Shown: in pieces, positions 6,864 to 14,414 of the stretch
Position numbering within the stretch: position 1 is the first letter of the stretch
How the letters are laid out: each line of letters opens with the position of its first letter
From: an uncultured Mollicutes bacterium
GTDB lineage: Bacteria > Bacillota_I > Bacilli_A > RFN20 > CAG-826
Assembly: GCA_937893635.1 (NCBI GenBank)
Contig: CALBGF010000181.1
Location: 1 to 14,414 of the forward strand
DNA length: 14,414 nucleotides
Direction of reading: 5' to 3'
Position numbers and translations under genes: made by a program
The notes under the pieces: model-generated
The model's database searches: none
Seen by the model: only the letters and a program-made list of their open reading frames with translations
What the model was told of the DNA's origin: nothing

Positions 6864-8342
6864 ATGAAAAAGATAGGTATTTTTGTTTTAAGTTTATCCA
6901 TGCTTGCTATGACTTCTATAAAAGGCACATCACCACTAACTGAAAGTACAATTGATGTCCAAAATGGAAGTGGCATAGCATTTAAGAAAAATGCTTTAAT
7001 AGGAAATAGTGAAACTACTGACATATCAAAAATATATGTTCAACATGGTGTTATTGATGGTTATGACAGTTTAAGATTTGTTACTGCTGTTAAAGGCGAT
7101 ATTTCATCAATTGAATATGTAAGAACTGCTCTAGATGGTTCAAGTGAAAAAACCAAAGAAGTAACTACGCTTTATAAAGCAGTAGTAGCAAGCGGGAATA
7201 ACACATATTATGATGGTGAAAAAATAACAGCCGATGAAAGTTGTGCTGGTAATTATTATTGGGCTTGCTATACTATTAAATTCGTAAACGATACTTATAA
7301 AAATAGTGATATTAACATTACTATTAAAGTAGATGGTGTTAGCAAAAGTACAACAGCAAATTTAAATAAAATAATAGAAGATGAAGCTGAAGTTTATACT
7401 TATCGCTATGAAGCTGAGTTGATTGCTGAATTAGGTAAAGGATCAAATTATCCAACTATTGATGATCGTGGATTCGTTGGCCAATTAAACTCTAATAAAG
7501 GCGCATCAGTAAAATTTGTTATCGAATCTGATTCAAATAAAACAGCAGATATATCAGTATTACTTAACAAAAGAAATGCTGAAATTAACTTTGATGACTC
7601 ATTTATTACATATGTTAATGGTGTTGAAACAAAATTTGGTGCAATTATCACTAAATTTAATGCCATAAATTGGTATGAATTTAATGAAACAAAGTTAGGT
7701 AGTATTGAACTTAATAAAGGCACTAATACAATTATGTTCGTTGTTAAAAGTACAGAGTCAAATTGTTTTAACTTTGATTGCTTAAAAATTGAAACGAAAG
7801 CAAAATTATTAAATAATGTTGCGCTTGTTGCTCAAGCTGAATATAGCGTAGGTAAAGATCAAACGGCACCAACTAACAAGAGTTATACAGTTATTAATGA
7901 TACAAGTAAAGCTCAAACTAAGAAAGATTCTACTTTCTCTGGTACTGCTTATATTGGCTCAATTTCTAAAGGTGGACAAATTGATTTCTATATTTATTCT
8001 GAAAAAGAAATAAATAATGCTAATTTGGTATTAACCGCTGCATCGTCATTACTTAATGATACTGCTAAGAAAATGGATGATATGCAATTTAATAAATGTT
8101 TTGATGTATCAATAGAAGATAGTAAAATTGATATTGCTGATGATATAGTAATTAAAGGCTTGAGTTATCCAAATAGTTCAATTGAAGGCAGCAAATGGAC
8201 AAGATGGGTTGATGTCAATCTTGGCTCTATCAATATCAAAAAAGGATTTAATAAAGTTACATTATTATGTGCAGGCACAATTAAAGACTCTGGTAGTACT
8301 GATAGAACTCCTAATATTGATAGATTATCGATAGTTTTATAA
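6864..8342 (+). CDS. Secreted protein with two CBM6/35-like domains
   Basis: This is a 492-aa exported protein. ATG 6864 is chosen over an in-frame ATG at 6849 because GAGGAG (6851-6856) is properly spaced before it and the signal peptide then starts cleanly. Residues 1-23 are a signal peptide without a lipobox cysteine. Residues about 30-175 form an unrecognised beta-rich domain with a DSLRFVTAVKGD motif and a YYWACYTIKF strand. Residues 180-318 are a CBM-like domain starting YRYEAEL that resembles residues 1639-1777 of the large GH3 protein. Residues 319-492 are a second CBM-like domain that closely resembles the end of the lipoprotein at 2318 (shared KSYTV, YIGSI, KMDDMQFNKCF, TPNIDRL). 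There is no catalytic domain, membrane anchor or sortase motif, so how it stays at the surface is unclear. It probably binds the same glycan as the two other CBM-bearing proteins. Confidence 0.82.
   Translation: MKKIGIFVLSLSMLAMTSIKGTSPLTESTIDVQNGSGIAFKKNALIGNSETTDISKIYVQHGVIDGYDSLRFVTAVKGDISSIEYVRTALDGSSEKTKEVTTLYKAVVASGNNTYYDGEKITADESCAGNYYWACYTIKFVNDTYKNSDINITIKVDGVSKSTTANLNKIIEDEAEVYTYRYEAELIAELGKGSNYPTIDDRGFVGQLNSNKGASVKFVIESDSNKTADISVLLNKRNAEINFDDSFITYVNGVETKFGAIITKFNAINWYEFNETKLGSIELNKGTNTIMFVVKSTESNCFNFDCLKIETKAKLLNNVALVAQAEYSVGKDQTAPTNKSYTVINDTSKAQTKKDSTFSGTAYIGSISKGGQIDFYIYSEKEINNANLVLTAASSLLNDTAKKMDDMQFNKCFDVSIEDSKIDIADDIVIKGLSYPNSSIEGSKWTRWVDVNLGSINIKKGFNKVTLLCAGTIKDSGSTDRTPNIDRLSIVL
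8070..8101 (+). repeat. Near-identical DNA segment shared with 3209-3240 (CBM paralogue)
   Basis: This is the second copy of the 32-bp segment, with 31 of 32 bases identical. It encodes the same KMDDMQFNKCF stretch inside the last CBM-like domain of the secreted protein. Confidence 0.8.
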
Positions 8343-8356
8343 TATCAACACATTTT

Positions 8357-8395
8357 AAAGCAAAGAAATAATTTATAAGTTTCTTTGCTTTTTTT
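8357..8395 (+). terminator. Intercistronic hairpin/terminator between the CBM protein and the large GH3 gene
   Basis: A 12-bp perfect stem (AAAGCAAAGAAA 8357-8368, TTTCTTTGCTTT 8380-8391) is followed by T's to 8395. The stem is AT-rich with only three G-C pairs. The Shine-Dalgarno of the next gene (AGAAGGG, 8397-8403) follows immediately and there is no clear promoter after the hairpin. The large GH3 gene may thus be reached by partial read-through, giving lower expression than the upstream gene, or the hairpin may protect a processed mRNA end. Confidence 0.75.
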
Positions 8396-8411
8396 AAGAA
8401 GGGAATTACTT

Positions 8412-11400
8412 ATGAAAAATAAATTAAAAAAATTACCAATTGGTATAATCGCCGGTATTAGTGCGATTATGTGCTTTTATTTAACAGTAGCTTTTATTGC
8501 TATATATATTGTTTTAAACGGTGTAGAAGCGCAAACAGGTGGATCGATTACAATATTTGAACACTGGTATCAAATATTAATATTTATCTTTGACATTTTG
8601 TTTTTAGGAACACTAATTGCCTCATTAATTTTTTATTTTAAAAACAAAAAAGAAAACGTAGTTAATAAAAAACCATTAGCAAAAGTATTTAAACGTTCAC
8701 CATTAGTTTTACTTGCTTCATTCTTTGCTATCATGCTTGCTATTAGTTATATTGGCGGCGATATTATGCTTGCACACGAAGCAGCAATTAATGGGGTTTT
8801 AGGAACAAATCCATATAAAAAAATTGAAGATAAAGATAATGCAACCATAATCAATGATTATAAATCTGATTTTGCTAATGAAGATGGATCTTTTAACGAC
8901 AAAAAAATGCGTGAGAATTCACAAGAAGTAGCGCTAGAAGCAGCAACTGAAGGAACAGTTTTATTATGGAATAATGAAAAAGCATTACCATTAAAAGAAA
9001 ATGAACGTGTATCCTTATTTGGTATAGCGCAAGCAAATTATGCTTATCTTGGTGAAGGATCTGGTCAAATGAGTGTTTCACCAAAAGATAATCTTCGTAA
9101 TGCATTCCAAAATGTCGGTTTGAAATTCAATACTGATTTGTTTATGCATTATGCATCATTATTAAGTTCGCATAAAAGAGATTCTAGACGTGCAGTCAAT
9201 GAAGTTACTTGGGATGAAATAAGCGATAAAGTTAGTAGTTCAGTTCTAAGTGATGATGTAGCTATTATGACTATATCACGCGTTGCTGGTGAACATTATG
9301 ACATTTTACCTACCAATAAAGATAGTTTTGTTGATGTTAACAATTATTTAGATTTATCAGTAACAGAAAAAAGTGTTTTAGATCATTTAGGTAAAATGAA
9401 GAAAAATGGTCAAATTAAAAAAATTGTTTTACTTATTAATTCATCTAATGCTTTGCAATTTAAAAATATATCTAAATTAGATTATATTGATTCTTGTTTA
9501 TGGGTTGGAATGGGCGGAACAATGTCATTTAATCAAATTGCTAATGTATTATCTAATAAGGGTGAATATGTTTTATCTGGTCACTTACCTGACACATTTG
9601 TTTATGACAATAAAAACGCTCCATCATATCAAAATTTTGGCGATATAACATGGAGAAATTATTCAAACGAACTACCAGATTTAAATAATCAAGGAAAAGA
9701 AGTATATGCTTCATTCAATATTAAATATATTGTTTATCAAGAAGGTATATATGTTGGATATAAATATTATGAAACAAGATATGAAGATAGTATTTTAAAT
9801 TCTAATTCTAATGCTAATAGTAACGTAGGCTCAAGTACAAGTGAAGCTTGGAATTATAGTAATGAAGTTGCCTACCCATTTGGATATGGTAAATCATATA
9901 CAGAATTTGAATATTCTAATTATAATGTTGAAGAAAAAGATGATCATTATATTGTAAAAATTGATGTTAAAAACATTGGAGAAGAAGATGGAAAAGACGC
10001 TATTCAAGTTTATTTGCAAAAACCTTATACTCAATACGACAAAGAACATAATATTGAAAAATCAAGTGTTGAATTGGTAGGATTTGCTAAAACTAAAAAA
10101 TTAGCGCCTAATGAAAGTACAAGTGTTGAAATATCAATACCAAAAGAAGAATTTAAAACATACGATAGTTATAATAAAAAGACTTACATTTTAGAAAAAG
10201 GCGATTATTACTTATCAATTGGTGAAGATTCTCATATGGCCGTTAATAATATTTTATCTTATAAGGGTAAAGGCATTATGGACGGAATGGATAAAGATGG
10301 TGATAAAAACTTTGTAAATAAAATTACTATTGAAAATGATGATTATGAGACATATTCGAAATCACTAGTAACTAATAAAGAAATTACCAATCAATTTGAT
10401 GATACTGACTTAAATTTATATGAGGGTAGTAGTGATCAGCATATTACTTATTTATCACGCTCTAACTGGAAAGATACATTTCCGAAAAAAGTGATTCTTG
10501 ATTGTGTAAATCCAATCATGGTAAAAGATATGCAATATGGTGAAGAAGTAGTGGCTAATGAAGATGATAAAATGCCAGTTTATGAAACAGTAACATCTAG
10601 TCAAGGTTCATTAACCTTAGCAATGCTTAAGGATTTAGAATTCGATAACCCATTATGGGAAGATTTATTAAATCAAATGTCTAAAGAAGAACAAGAATAT
10701 TTAATGTCATATGGTTTACATCATATTGCTGGGGCCGAAAGTATATCCGCTCCAGGACTAAAATCTGTTGATGGACCAGCAGGAGTGAAATCCGCAAATG
10801 CAGCTATTGGAACTACTATGAGTTTTCCAGGTGAAGTATTACTTGCTGCAACATTTGATCAAGATTTAGTTAAAAGAGTTGGTATAGCATTTGGTAATGA
10901 AATATTACATGTCGGGTATACTGGAATTTATGCTCCAGGCGGCTGTATTCATCGTAGCGCTTATAGTGGAAGAAACTGGGAATATTTCTCTGAAGATGGC
11001 TTTTTATCAGGTAAAATGCTTGCAAGCGAAGTAGAAGGATTACAATCTAAAGGCGCAATAGTATTTACTAAACACTTTGCCCTAAATGATCAAGAAACAA
11101 ATCGATATGGTGTTGCAACATTTGCTAACGAACAATCAATTAGAGAAATATACTTAAAAGCATTTGAAATTGCTGTTCGTGAAGGAAAAATGAATGGTGT
11201 TATGTCTTCATTTAATCGAATTGGCACAACTTGGGCTGGTGCGCATATTGGCTTATTAACAAATGTATTACGAGAAGAATGGAACTTCAATGGTATCGTT
11301 GAAACTGACTCATGTACTGGAACAACTGACTCCGTTCATCATATGACTAATATTCACGTTAAAGCTGAAGGCTTATTAGCTGGTAATGATTTATGGATGG

Positions 11401-14267
11401 ATGGTGGTGGATCCACTACATATTTAAAAGAATATGAAAATAATCCAACTGTAATGCTTGCATTGAGAAGAGCATGTCATAGAATTTTATACATTCAATT
11501 GCATTCTAATGCTATGAATGGTATTACAACTAGTACTAGAATTATTCGTGTTCAAACATGGTGGGAAAAAGCTATTTGGACAACGCGATACATGATGATA
11601 GCAGCACTCGCTACAACATTATTACTAACAGCATTTGCTTTCTTTGTTAATTCTAAATATGGAGAAACTCTTATTTATAGCTCTTCAGTAGGAAAAAATA
11701 TTAATAATAATAATAGTAATGATGATAAAAATACACAAAACAATGCTAATGATAATAAAAACAATAATGAAGATCCAGAAAAGCCCAAATTATCAAAAAC
11801 AGGTATAACATTAATTTGTTTATTAATAGCGGCAATTAGTACTTCAATAATTGTTCCTATCGCTCTTAATAATAAACATAGTAATCATGGTAATAATAAT
11901 TCTACTTCTCTACCGAATAGCACACTTCCTCCTTCAACGGATCCAAGTATTTCTATACCTACTGAACACAATTGTGAACAAAAATGTCCTATTTGCGGAG
12001 GTTGTTTGGATTTAAGTTGTAAAGAAGAAGCATGTTTAAGAAAATGCGGTGAAGGAAAAGAATCCTATGCATTTGAAGCCGAAGAAGCAAAATTAGTTAA
12101 AGGAAAAGATGATTTAAAGATTGCTACTAATAACAATGTCACTTATGTAGGTGGATTAAATAATAATATGGGCGCAAGTCTTACATTTGATATTAATTCT
12201 AGTAATGATGAAGTAGCAACATTAGTCGTTAGTGTTTCAAAGCGCAAAAAAGAATTATTATTTACTGATATGATGCTTGTCACTATTAATGGTGTTGAAT
12301 TAGAGTCAAAAGCAATTGTTACATCAACAGGAACTGATAAAGATACTTGGTATGACTTTGTTGATATTGTATTGGGCTGTGTCAATTTAAAAGAAGGCGC
12401 TAATACGATAAAATTCTCTCAACTTTCTAATGGTGATATAAGTGGCTTTAATTTTGATAAAATTAAATTATTATCTAATGAAAAATTAGAAAAAATAATT
12501 ACTTGTACAAATTTATGCCCTATTTGTGGTAAATGCTTAGATGAAAGTTGTACATTGCTAGAACATAAAGAAAAATGTCATATTGATGGTACTAGTTATA
12601 CCTTTGAAGCAGAAGATGCAACGTTTATTAGCGGTAATAAGGGATTACCAAAATCCGGTGAGCATAATAGTAAGTATCCAAATGATCAATATGTGTTAGT
12701 TGGTAATTTAAGTGAAAATCTTAATGCTGGCATTTCATTTGATTTCTATGCTAACGAAAATTGTCGAGTCAATTTAATTGCTGCGGTAACTAATCGTTAT
12801 AGTAACATCATATTTACAGATTCATTTGAGGTAAAAGTAAATGGTCAATTATTAACAAGAACAAGTATTATTAAACCTGCTAGTAGTGATTCATTAACTA
12901 TCGATAAAAACGGCACTGATTGGTGGAAATCTAATGAAGTAAATTTAGGATGTATAGACTTATTAAAAGGTAAAAATAATATTACTTTTATTGTAAAGAC
13001 TAATGATTCTCAAAAACTTGTTAACTTCGATTACATTAAAATTACAAGCGTAGAATTGATAAGTAAAAATGAAATTATTACCGCCGCGTTAGAAGGAATT
13101 AGTGTAACAACTAATCCAACTAAAATGAATTATGAAGAAGGAGAAACATTTGATCCTACTAACATGATTGTAACAGCAAGTTACAATGATGGAAACACAC
13201 GTGTTGTTAACGATTACACATACTCACCTAATGGCGAGTTAAAAATTGGTGATAGAATTCTAATTACTTATCAAGATAAAGTAACTTATTTAGACATCGT
13301 AGTTAGCGAAAAAACGTCAAATGTTTATCGCTATGAAATGGAAAGCGCCGCTAGATTAACTAGTGGTGTAAATGGAAATATCACTATTGATAATGCTGGT
13401 TATATTGGCAATTTAAATACTAATAAAGATGCGAGTATTGAATTTGAAATAAATGCTAAAAATAGTGGTAAAGCAGAATTATATTTAGCATTAAGTAAAA
13501 GAACCGCTGATATTAATTATAGCGATGCCTTTATTACTTATTTAAATAATGAAGAAATTAAATTTGATACATTAATAACTAAAGCAGACACACAAAGTTG
13601 GTATTCTTTTAAAGAAAATATTTTAGGTACTGTAACTTTGAATAGTGGTATCAACACCTTAAAATTTGTGATTAAATCCGCTAGCGGTGATTTAGGATTT
13701 AATGCTGATTATTTAAAAATTAAAACTAAAATGGAATTATTAAATAACGAAGGCTGTACACATAAATGTGTAGTTTGTAACAAATGTATTGATGAAAACT
13801 GCGATGCCTCAAGTTGTATTGATAAGTGTTTGTTGGATGAAACCAAATATACTTATGGTTCAGATAAGGCAACACTTACTAACGGCGCTAAAACATTCAA
13901 AATCGAAAGTAATAATGCCATTGGTAATGTCGATGAAAATAAAGATGGCAAAATCACTTTTAAAGTAAATGCTGAAAATAATTGCGTTGTTTCATTATTA
14001 GTAAATATTTCCAAACGTGAAAATCGCTTACGTTTTACTGATGGTATAAGTGTTATCGTAAATGGTATTGAATATAGTTCAAAAGCTATTAGATTGCCTT
14101 ATACATCTAAAAGTGTCGAATGGAGTGAATTTAGTGATTTACTTATTGGATGTATTAATCTTAATAAAGGAGAAAATACAATTGAATTTGTTATTAAAAC
14201 TAATACTCCAAGATATGGATCAAACTTTATGGCGATGAATTTAATTTCTGCAACGAAATTATCATAA
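8412..14267 (+). CDS. Giant membrane-embedded, domain-permuted GH3 glycosidase with four CBM-like domains, a Big_3 domain and three Cys-rich modules
   Basis: This is a 1951-aa protein. ATG 8412 is chosen because AGAAGGG (8397-8403) precedes it; in-frame codons further upstream lie inside a hairpin. Three membrane spans (about 9-32, 47-70, 91-113) have a strongly basic loop at 71-90. The permuted GH3 follows: alpha/beta domain (about 165-497, candidate acid/base E294 in SRVAGEH), Fn3-like domain (about 498-615), linker with TYLSRSNW, TIM barrel (about 750-1040). The barrel has D787 (DGPAG), R854 (SGRNWE), K887-H888 (KHFALNDQETNR) and nucleophile D966. The usual TDW is TDS here. Span four (1061-1080), an Asn-rich cytoplasmic linker and span five (1132-1152) lead to an outer region: Cys module, CBM (1219-1357), Cys module, CBM (1395-1548), Big_3 (1561-1632), CBM (1639-1777), Cys module, CBM (1813-1951). 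The topology obeys the positive-inside rule and places both catalytic and CBM parts outside. A beta-glucosidase-like activity is likely; the substrate is unknown. Confidence 0.9.
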   Translation: MKNKLKKLPIGIIAGISAIMCFYLTVAFIAIYIVLNGVEAQTGGSITIFEHWYQILIFIFDILFLGTLIASLIFYFKNKKENVVNKKPLAKVFKRSPLVLLASFFAIMLAISYIGGDIMLAHEAAINGVLGTNPYKKIEDKDNATIINDYKSDFANEDGSFNDKKMRENSQEVALEAATEGTVLLWNNEKALPLKENERVSLFGIAQANYAYLGEGSGQMSVSPKDNLRNAFQNVGLKFNTDLFMHYASLLSSHKRDSRRAVNEVTWDEISDKVSSSVLSDDVAIMTISRVAGEHYDILPTNKDSFVDVNNYLDLSVTEKSVLDHLGKMKKNGQIKKIVLLINSSNALQFKNISKLDYIDSCLWVGMGGTMSFNQIANVLSNKGEYVLSGHLPDTFVYDNKNAPSYQNFGDITWRNYSNELPDLNNQGKEVYASFNIKYIVYQEGIYVGYKYYETRYEDSILNSNSNANSNVGSSTSEAWNYSNEVAYPFGYGKSYTEFEYSNYNVEEKDDHYIVKIDVKNIGEEDGKDAIQVYLQKPYTQYDKEHNIEKSSVELVGFAKTKKLAPNESTSVEISIPKEEFKTYDSYNKKTYILEKGDYYLSIGEDSHMAVNNILSYKGKGIMDGMDKDGDKNFVNKITIENDDYETYSKSLVTNKEITNQFDDTDLNLYEGSSDQHITYLSRSNWKDTFPKKVILDCVNPIMVKDMQYGEEVVANEDDKMPVYETVTSSQGSLTLAMLKDLEFDNPLWEDLLNQMSKEEQEYLMSYGLHHIAGAESISAPGLKSVDGPAGVKSANAAIGTTMSFPGEVLLAATFDQDLVKRVGIAFGNEILHVGYTGIYAPGGCIHRSAYSGRNWEYFSEDGFLSGKMLASEVEGLQSKGAIVFTKHFALNDQETNRYGVATFANEQSIREIYLKAFEIAVREGKMNGVMSSFNRIGTTWAGAHIGLLTNVLREEWNFNGIVETDSCTGTTDSVHHMTNIHVKAEGLLAGNDLWMDGGGSTTYLKEYENNPTVMLALRRACHRILYIQLHSNAMNGITTSTRIIRVQTWWEKAIWTTRYMMIAALATTLLLTAFAFFVNSKYGETLIYSSSVGKNINNNNSNDDKNTQNNANDNKNNNEDPEKPKLSKTGITLICLLIAAISTSIIVPIALNNKHSNHGNNNSTSLPNSTLPPSTDPSISIPTEHNCEQKCPICGGCLDLSCKEEACLRKCGEGKESYAFEAEEAKLVKGKDDLKIATNNNVTYVGGLNNNMGASLTFDINSSNDEVATLVVSVSKRKKELLFTDMMLVTINGVELESKAIVTSTGTDKDTWYDFVDIVLGCVNLKEGANTIKFSQLSNGDISGFNFDKIKLLSNEKLEKIITCTNLCPICGKCLDESCTLLEHKEKCHIDGTSYTFEAEDATFISGNKGLPKSGEHNSKYPNDQYVLVGNLSENLNAGISFDFYANENCRVNLIAAVTNRYSNIIFTDSFEVKVNGQLLTRTSIIKPASSDSLTIDKNGTDWWKSNEVNLGCIDLLKGKNNITFIVKTNDSQKLVNFDYIKITSVELISKNEIITAALEGISVTTNPTKMNYEEGETFDPTNMIVTASYNDGNTRVVNDYTYSPNGELKIGDRILITYQDKVTYLDIVVSEKTSNVYRYEMESAARLTSGVNGNITIDNAGYIGNLNTNKDASIEFEINAKNSGKAELYLALSKRTADINYSDAFITYLNNEEIKFDTLITKADTQSWYSFKENILGTVTLNSGINTLKFVIKSASGDLGFNADYLKIKTKMELLNNEGCTHKCVVCNKCIDENCDASSCIDKCLLDETKYTYGSDKATLTNGAKTFKIESNNAIGNVDENKDGKITFKVNAENNCVVSLLVNISKRENRLRFTDGISVIVNGIEYSSKAIRLPYTSKSVEWSEFSDLLIGCINLNKGENTIEFVIKTNTPRYGSNFMAMNLISATKLS
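11973..12047 (+). repeat. Cysteine-rich module 1 in the large GH3 protein
   Basis: Residues 1188-1212 show C-x3-C-x2-C-x2-C-x4-C-x4-C-x3-C with core CPICGGCLD, placed before the first CBM-like domain. The spacing suggests a metal-binding or disulfide knot. I cannot name a family for it. Confidence 0.75.
12504..12578 (+). repeat. Cysteine-rich module 2 in the large GH3 protein
   Basis: Residues 1365-1389 show C-x3-C-x2-C-x2-C-x4-C-x8-C with core CPICGKCLDESC, placed before the second CBM-like domain. The sixth cysteine of the other two modules is missing here, and a histidine (H1386) lies in that interval. Confidence 0.75.
13755..13829 (+). repeat. Cysteine-rich module 3 in the large GH3 protein
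   Basis: Residues 1782-1806 show the full seven-cysteine spacing of module 1 with core CVVCNKCIDENC, placed before the fourth CBM-like domain. Confidence 0.75.
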
Positions 14268-14273
14268 TAAATT

Positions 14274-14297
14274 ACGAAGGCTAGTCCTTCGTTTTTT
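14274..14297 (+). terminator. Rho-independent terminator of the large GH3 gene
   Basis: ACGAAGG (14274-14280) pairs with CCTTCGT (14286-14292) around CTAGT, followed by six T's (14292-14297). It begins 6 bases after the stop codon. Confidence 0.88.
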
Positions 14298-14339
14298 ATG
14301 AATAAAAACGCTTTAATAAATGCATGATATCTATATTTA

Positions 14340-14348
14340 TGCTAAAAT
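14340..14348 (+). promoter_or_regulatory. Extended -10 promoter for the last gene
   Basis: TGC followed by TAAAAT (14343-14348) closely parallels the TGCTAGAAT element of the regulator promoter at 118-126. No good -35 is visible. The start codon is 17 bases downstream of the box. Confidence 0.55.
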
Positions 14349-14365
14349 AATTTTGGGTGATAGTT

Positions 14366-14414
14366 ATGTCAAAAAAATATTTATTAATTTTAAGCGCTAT
14401 ATTATTGATTAGTT
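14366..14414 (+). CDS. Start of an exported or membrane protein (partial, cut by the window end)
   Basis: Only 16 codons are visible: MSKKYLLILSAILLIS. Two lysines followed by a leucine/isoleucine run look like a signal peptide or first membrane span. A modest GGGTGA Shine-Dalgarno (14355-14360) precedes ATG 14366. Its own promoter and the terminator before it suggest a separate transcription unit. The function cannot be told. Confidence 0.6.
   Translation, partial: MSKKYLLILSAILLIS

Noticed and set aside
8385..8411. Alternative in-frame TTG start for the large GH3 protein at 8385.
   Set aside because: It falls within the hairpin stem and has no Shine-Dalgarno; ATG 8412 has AGAAGGG at the right distance.
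11700..11780. Asn/Asp-rich AAT/GAT tract as a possible tandem repeat or CRISPR-like array.
   Set aside because: It is low-complexity coding sequence for the cytoplasmic linker between membrane spans four and five, with no regular repeat unit or spacers. No CRISPR, tRNA, rRNA or insertion sequence was seen anywhere in the window.
4173..12385. Several minus-strand or alternative-frame open frames inside the GH3 and CBM genes.
   Set aside because: They lie opposite or within long conserved coding sequences, have no ribosome binding sites and resemble no protein family; they are shadows of the real genes.
14253..14278. ACGAA at 14253 and 14274, also 21 bp apart, the second within AATTACGAA as in the LytTR box.
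   Set aside because: The first copy matches little beyond five bases and lies in the coding end of the GH3 gene; the second is the left arm of the terminator stem. Probably chance.
14304..14313. AAAACGCTTT upstream of the last gene, similar to half of the cre-like site.
   Set aside because: The left cre arm (TG five bases before CG) is missing, so it fits the consensus poorly.

Overview
The window is strongly AT-rich, uses the standard code (TGG for Trp, no in-frame TGA) and has Firmicutes-type ribosome binding sites and promoters. The proteins are gut-type: a LytTR/GHKL two-component pair, domain-permuted GH3 glycosidases, Big_3 Ig-like domains and CBM6/35-like domains. This suggests an uncultured low-GC member of Bacilli/Erysipelotrichia or an RF39-like gut lineage. 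That placement is an inference from style, not from a marker gene. Apart from the two genes cut by the window edges there are seven genes, all on the plus strand.

Layout: (1) 1-92 is the tail of an unrelated gene, perhaps transketolase, and its terminator. (2) 99-2202 is a promoter followed by a translationally coupled response regulator (LytTR output) and a multi-pass GHKL sensor kinase. (3) 2203-2317 is a compact control region. It holds two 13-bp direct repeats exactly 21 bp apart, the geometry of LytTR-regulator binding sites, then a CcpA cre-like site that lies inside a possible terminator hairpin. (4) 2318-6600 is a two-gene operon: a lipoprotein with two Ig-like domains and a CBM-like domain, and a membrane-anchored GH3 enzyme. 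It ends at a hairpin terminator. (5) 6637-8342 is a second control region with a weaker 21-bp-spaced pair of the same box, a 40-aa peptide gene, and one base later a secreted two-CBM protein. (6) 8357-14267 is an intercistronic hairpin, then a 1951-aa GH3 enzyme with five predicted membrane spans, four CBM-like domains, a Big_3 domain and three cysteine-rich modules, then a terminator. (7) 14340-14414 is a promoter and the first codons of another exported or membrane protein.

Working model: a peptide- or signal-sensing kinase/regulator pair switches on a cell-surface glycan-degrading set, with possible carbon catabolite repression layered on top. Both GH3 enzymes are predicted to be outside the cell and tethered to the membrane, with the CBM lipoprotein and secreted CBM protein as binding partners. 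No transporter or autoinducer-processing gene lies in the window, so the signal, substrate and uptake route are not shown. The most interesting candidates are the regulatory boxes, the 40-aa peptide, the multi-span CBM-bearing GH3 and its repeated cysteine modules.
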